A stretch of DNA of 9,157 nt. Source: JACKOD01 sp041591635. GTDB lineage: Bacteria > Pseudomonadota > Gammaproteobacteria > Pseudomonadales > Oleiphilaceae. The position numbers and the translations under genes were made by a program. This document shows positions 7,117-9,157 of this stretch, in pieces. Every line of letters begins with the position of its first letter. Positions within the stretch are counted from its first letter, which is position 1. Where the stretch lies: the NCBI GenBank assembly GCA_041591635.1, contig JBFHRO010000131.1:1-9157 (forward strand), given 5' to 3'. The notes below the pieces were generated by a model. That model was not told the DNA's origin, searched no databases, and was given only the letters and a program-made list of their open reading frames with translations.

Positions 7117-8882
7117 TCGTGCTGCGAACCACTCACTCATGGACTGGCCGCATTGGCTGGCGACCGCTGCTTGCGTACCTTTGGTTGTTGTTGCTGCTGA
7201 CAAGCGCCAGCAAGTCGACGGCCAGCGATGCGCTGGAGGTGTCGGTCGCACGCGACAAAATCTATATGAACGAGATGCTTGAACTCACCATTACAGGCAA
7301 AAAGGCCCTGGAGCTGAATTTCAATTCCCTCTTTAATCTAGGCAATCTGCAACTTCCGGAGCCCGACATTTCGGCCCTGTTCGAACATTTCAACGTGGTC
7401 GACCGGCAACAAAAGTACAACGTGCAATCCATCAATGGGGTGAACAACGCCACCATTACCTGGGTGTACAGTTTTACCCCCCGGCACACGGGCACCATCC
7501 GCATTCCGCCCCTGACCTTCAATGGTCAAACCTCCGAGCCCATTGAGGTGCAGGTTCTCGATGGCAAACGCGAACAAAGCGATGCCGAGCCCCCCCTGGC
7601 ATTTCTTGAAGTGAGTGTCGATAAATCCCAGGTTTACCTGTATGAACAGATCCGCTACAGCATGAAACTCTACTACGCCGATCATTTGGCCAGCGGCGAG
7701 CTGAGCACTCCCAACCCGCCCGGCACTATTACCGAAGCCTTGGGTGAGCAAAAAAAAACCTCGGCCTACCGGTTTAATCAGCGTTATGAAGTAGTTGAAC
7801 GTGAGTATGTCATTTTTCCTCAGCAGGCTGGCACCCTGCGCATTGAGGCCCAAACCTTTACCGGCACCCTGATAGACAGACGCCTTGGGCGCAAGCAAAT
7901 CCTGCGCGAAGTTTCGGATGCCCTTGAGATCGACGTAAAGCCGCCGGTTTCTGGCGGCTATTGGTTGCCTGCCACCAGCTTAAGTCTGTTCGAAACCTGG
8001 GACAAAACACCCGAGCAGGTGCGGGTAGGAGATAACCTTACCCGAACTCTGACCATCAAGGCGCTCGGATTGCTCGGCTCGGCCCTTCCGCCGTTGGCGG
8101 CTCCCGTCAGCGAAGGCTTTAAGGTTTATCCGGATCAACCTGCAACCGAATCCAAACCGCATGCCGCCGGAGTGGAGGCAAGCCGGGTAGAGAAACAGGC
8201 CCTGATCGCGATTAAACCCGGCCACTGGACGCTGCCGGAACTACGCATCGCCTGGTTTGATACCCTGAACAATCAGGAACGTGTCGCACTGATTCCGGCA
8301 CGAACCATTGAAGTAGTGGCGCCGGCCTCTGCCAGCGGTATCGTCACTCAAACCCCGCCAGCCTTGATCGCATCAGACAGTCCCGCCATCAACCCGCCCG
8401 AGAGCATCGACAAACCTTCGGCGTTGGCACCGGCTGACACTGCCCATGAGGCGAACCAACGACTATGGTGGCTGATCGGGTTCATGGCTACTGGCTGGCT
8501 CGTGACTATTGGCTACTTCCTCGGCAAGCGATCCAGCCCCACGGCTTCGTCGGCCGGGCCTGCACCGGTGGTCGAATCGCCCCTGACGGCACTGGTTCAC
8601 GCCATTAAGCAACGAGACCCGCAGTGGCTGATCGCCCTTAAACACTGGGCAGCCAGCTACCACCCCGATAGGCCCTGCGAGTCCTTGAGCGACATCCAAA
8701 ATCTGATGGCCGACCCTCAACTGCAGGGCTTGTTGGCCAGTTACGAGCAGAGCTTTTACAGCGCTCAAAAGCAAGCCGTCGACCCGGCTGCCTTGATTAA
8801 AGCGCTCACCCAGGCCGATCAGCGCTTAAGCACCAAATCCGCCACCAAGGATGACCTGTTGGCACTTTACCCGCTTGGCTAG
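7110..8882 (+). CDS. batD: BatD-like protein (oxygen-tolerance family)
   Basis: This 590-residue protein is the last gene of the operon. It begins with a signal sequence: a basic n-region containing RIGWR, a hydrophobic core LLAYLWLLLLL (20-30), and likely cleavage near STAS-DALEV (residues 37-40). A long periplasmic part (about 40-450) follows, predicted to be mostly beta-strand. It contains the BatD-type segments VYSFTPRHTGTIRIPPLTF (119-137) and VIFPQQAGTLRIEAQTFTG (234-252), two related repeats of an immunoglobulin-like pattern. A TM helix at about 452-471 and the basic GKR turn lead into a 118-residue cytoplasmic helical tail. The ATG at 7110 overlaps the previous stop (ATGGTAG) and has AAGGAG at 7097-7102, so the start is well supported. 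BatD is thought to act with the VWA proteins BatA and BatB in the membrane; its activity is unknown. No terminator is visible directly after the stop. Confidence 0.92.
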   Translation: MVVVLRTTHSWTGRIGWRPLLAYLWLLLLLTSASKSTASDALEVSVARDKIYMNEMLELTITGKKALELNFNSLFNLGNLQLPEPDISALFEHFNVVDRQQKYNVQSINGVNNATITWVYSFTPRHTGTIRIPPLTFNGQTSEPIEVQVLDGKREQSDAEPPLAFLEVSVDKSQVYLYEQIRYSMKLYYADHLASGELSTPNPPGTITEALGEQKKTSAYRFNQRYEVVEREYVIFPQQAGTLRIEAQTFTGTLIDRRLGRKQILREVSDALEIDVKPPVSGGYWLPATSLSLFETWDKTPEQVRVGDNLTRTLTIKALGLLGSALPPLAAPVSEGFKVYPDQPATESKPHAAGVEASRVEKQALIAIKPGHWTLPELRIAWFDTLNNQERVALIPARTIEVVAPASASGIVTQTPPALIASDSPAINPPESIDKPSALAPADTAHEANQRLWWLIGFMATGWLVTIGYFLGKRSSPTASSAGPAPVVESPLTALVHAIKQRDPQWLIALKHWAASYHPDRPCESLSDIQNLMADPQLQGLLASYEQSFYSAQKQAVDPAALIKALTQADQRLSTKSATKDDLLALYPLG

Positions 8883-8903
8883 CCTGAATTTTTCATGAAT
8901 ACA

Positions 8904-8933
8904 GAAACAAAAAAGGCGTGAATCCTTTATAAT
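8904..8933 (+). promoter_or_regulatory. Candidate promoter of the IS1380-type transposase
   Basis: A perfect TATAAT -10 box lies at 8928-8933. The best -35 is a weak GAAACA at 8904-8909 (18-base spacer), matching only the ACA of TTGACA. Transcription would start near 8940, between the two arms of the inverted repeat, so a native transcript would carry only the right arm. The weak -35 suits the low expression typical of insertion sequences. Confidence 0.4.
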
Positions 8934-8969
8934 TCAAGCTACTACACCGGAAAAACAAAGGATCACGCC
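8915..8969 (+). repeat. Inverted repeat that would pair with the transposase Shine-Dalgarno
   Basis: GGCGTGAATCCTTT (8915-8928) is complementary to AAAGGATCACGCC (8957-8969) over 13 base pairs with one bulged A and a 28-base loop. The right arm contains AAAGGA (8957-8962), the likely ribosome-binding site of the TTG start at 8971. In RNA read through from batD the two arms would hide this site. It is not a standard terminator: the loop is long and no U-run follows. Confidence 0.65.
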
Positions 8970-8970
8970 C

Positions 8971-9105
8971 TTGTCAAAGGGTACGATTTCCCAGTCGGTG
9001 TTTCCACCGCTTAAACGCCGCCTGATTGAATTTAATTTCGCTGGAGGCAGTGTCACTTCCAATGCCGGATTGGTGTTCTTATTAATAGAATTTATAATCA
9101 GCTGA
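8971..9105 (+). pseudogene. IS1380-family transposase, N-terminal fragment with premature stop
   Basis: From a TTG at 8971, 8 bases after AAAGGA, the frame encodes 44 residues: SKGTISQSVFPPLKRRLIEF, then NFAGGSVTSNAGLVF, then LLIEFIIS and a TGA at 9103-9105. The pattern FPPLKRR...F.GG.VTS.AG is what I recognise as the start of IS1380-family DDE transposases, which normally have over 400 residues and continue with a conserved leucine-rich segment such as LLRELD. Here similarity fades after GLVFL. The other frames between 9090 and 9157 give no convincing continuation, although one (NQLTWERHRL) is open and could reflect a frameshift. The copy is therefore broken in this region. Its family is fairly clear; whether the rest of the element exists beyond 9157 cannot be seen. 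Confidence 0.6.
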
Positions 9106-9157
9106 CATGGGAACGGCATAGGCTAATGAACCACTGCGGCTCGATTTGCCTGAGAAG

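Larger units (their letters stand above)
8915..9157 (+). mobile_element. Left part of an IS1380-family insertion sequence, boundaries uncertain
   Basis: The sequence after batD becomes more AT-rich and carries the start of an IS1380-type transposase plus an upstream inverted repeat. The exact left end and its terminal inverted repeat could not be defined; it probably lies between 8883 and 8915. The right end is outside the window, or the element is truncated near 9100. The interval given is the minimum supported on the left and is cut by the window edge on the right. No target-site duplication can be checked. Confidence 0.55.

Noticed and set aside
6539..7282. Long frames on both strands (6539-7132 minus, 6665-7282 plus) over the BatC linker
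   Set aside because: The low-complexity Gln/Pro/Ser/Glu codons open all frames here. The proteins read as Arg/Pro-rich noise, while the batB frame carries conserved ends on both sides.
8915..8969. Inverted repeat as the Rho-independent terminator of the bat operon
   Set aside because: The 28-base loop and absence of a T-run after the right arm do not fit, and the arm coincides with the transposase ribosome-binding site.
8934..9119. 61-residue minus-strand frame at the right end
   Set aside because: It is the reverse complement of the IS1380-type transposase fragment, which gives the recognisable protein on the plus strand.

Overview
The window looks like chromosomal DNA of a gammaproteobacterium, probably of the Pseudomonas/Cellvibrio/Marinobacter kind. 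The evidence is a long Pseudomonas-type NAD-dependent glutamate dehydrogenase next to a MoxR-DUF58-DUF4381-VWA-VWA/TPR-BatD operon, dense coding and moderately high GC. From memory, Pseudomonas aeruginosa also has its NAD-glutamate dehydrogenase gene close to a moxR operon. The genus cannot be fixed from this sequence alone.

Layout: positions 1-1478 (minus strand) hold the first 492 codons of the glutamate dehydrogenase, which runs off the left edge. A 167-base divergent intergenic region (1479-1645) follows, with overlapping inverted repeats on the dehydrogenase side. Six plus-strand genes then run from 1646 to 8882 with almost no spacing: the AAA+ ATPase MoxR, a soluble DUF58 protein, a one-TM DUF4381 protein, a VWA membrane protein (BatA-like), a fused VWA plus TPR membrane protein (BatB/BatC-like) and BatD. 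The last two junctions are overlaps of 4 and 7 bases. The only notable gap, 57 bases before batA, contains a possible 17-codon mini-ORF that overlaps the batA start.

The six proteins probably form one membrane-spanning machine. By charge distribution, MoxR, DUF58, the DUF4381 helical domain and the BatD tail face the cytoplasm. The two VWA domains, the TPR region and the BatD beta-domains face the periplasm. The module is called 'Bacteroides aerotolerance' after the organism where it was first studied; its substrate and biochemical activity are not well established.

After batD there is no obvious terminator. The tail (8883-9157) is more AT-rich and carries the left part of an IS1380-family element: a 45-codon transposase N-terminus that ends in a premature stop. 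Just upstream is an inverted repeat whose right arm contains the transposase Shine-Dalgarno sequence. This arrangement resembles the one that shields other insertion sequences from read-through transcription.

I do not see a clearly undescribed system. The most interesting points are the poorly understood Bat operon itself, the signal-peptide-like segment at the BatB/BatC fusion joint, a possible relationship between the BatD tail and DUF4381, and the IS translation-shielding hairpin.
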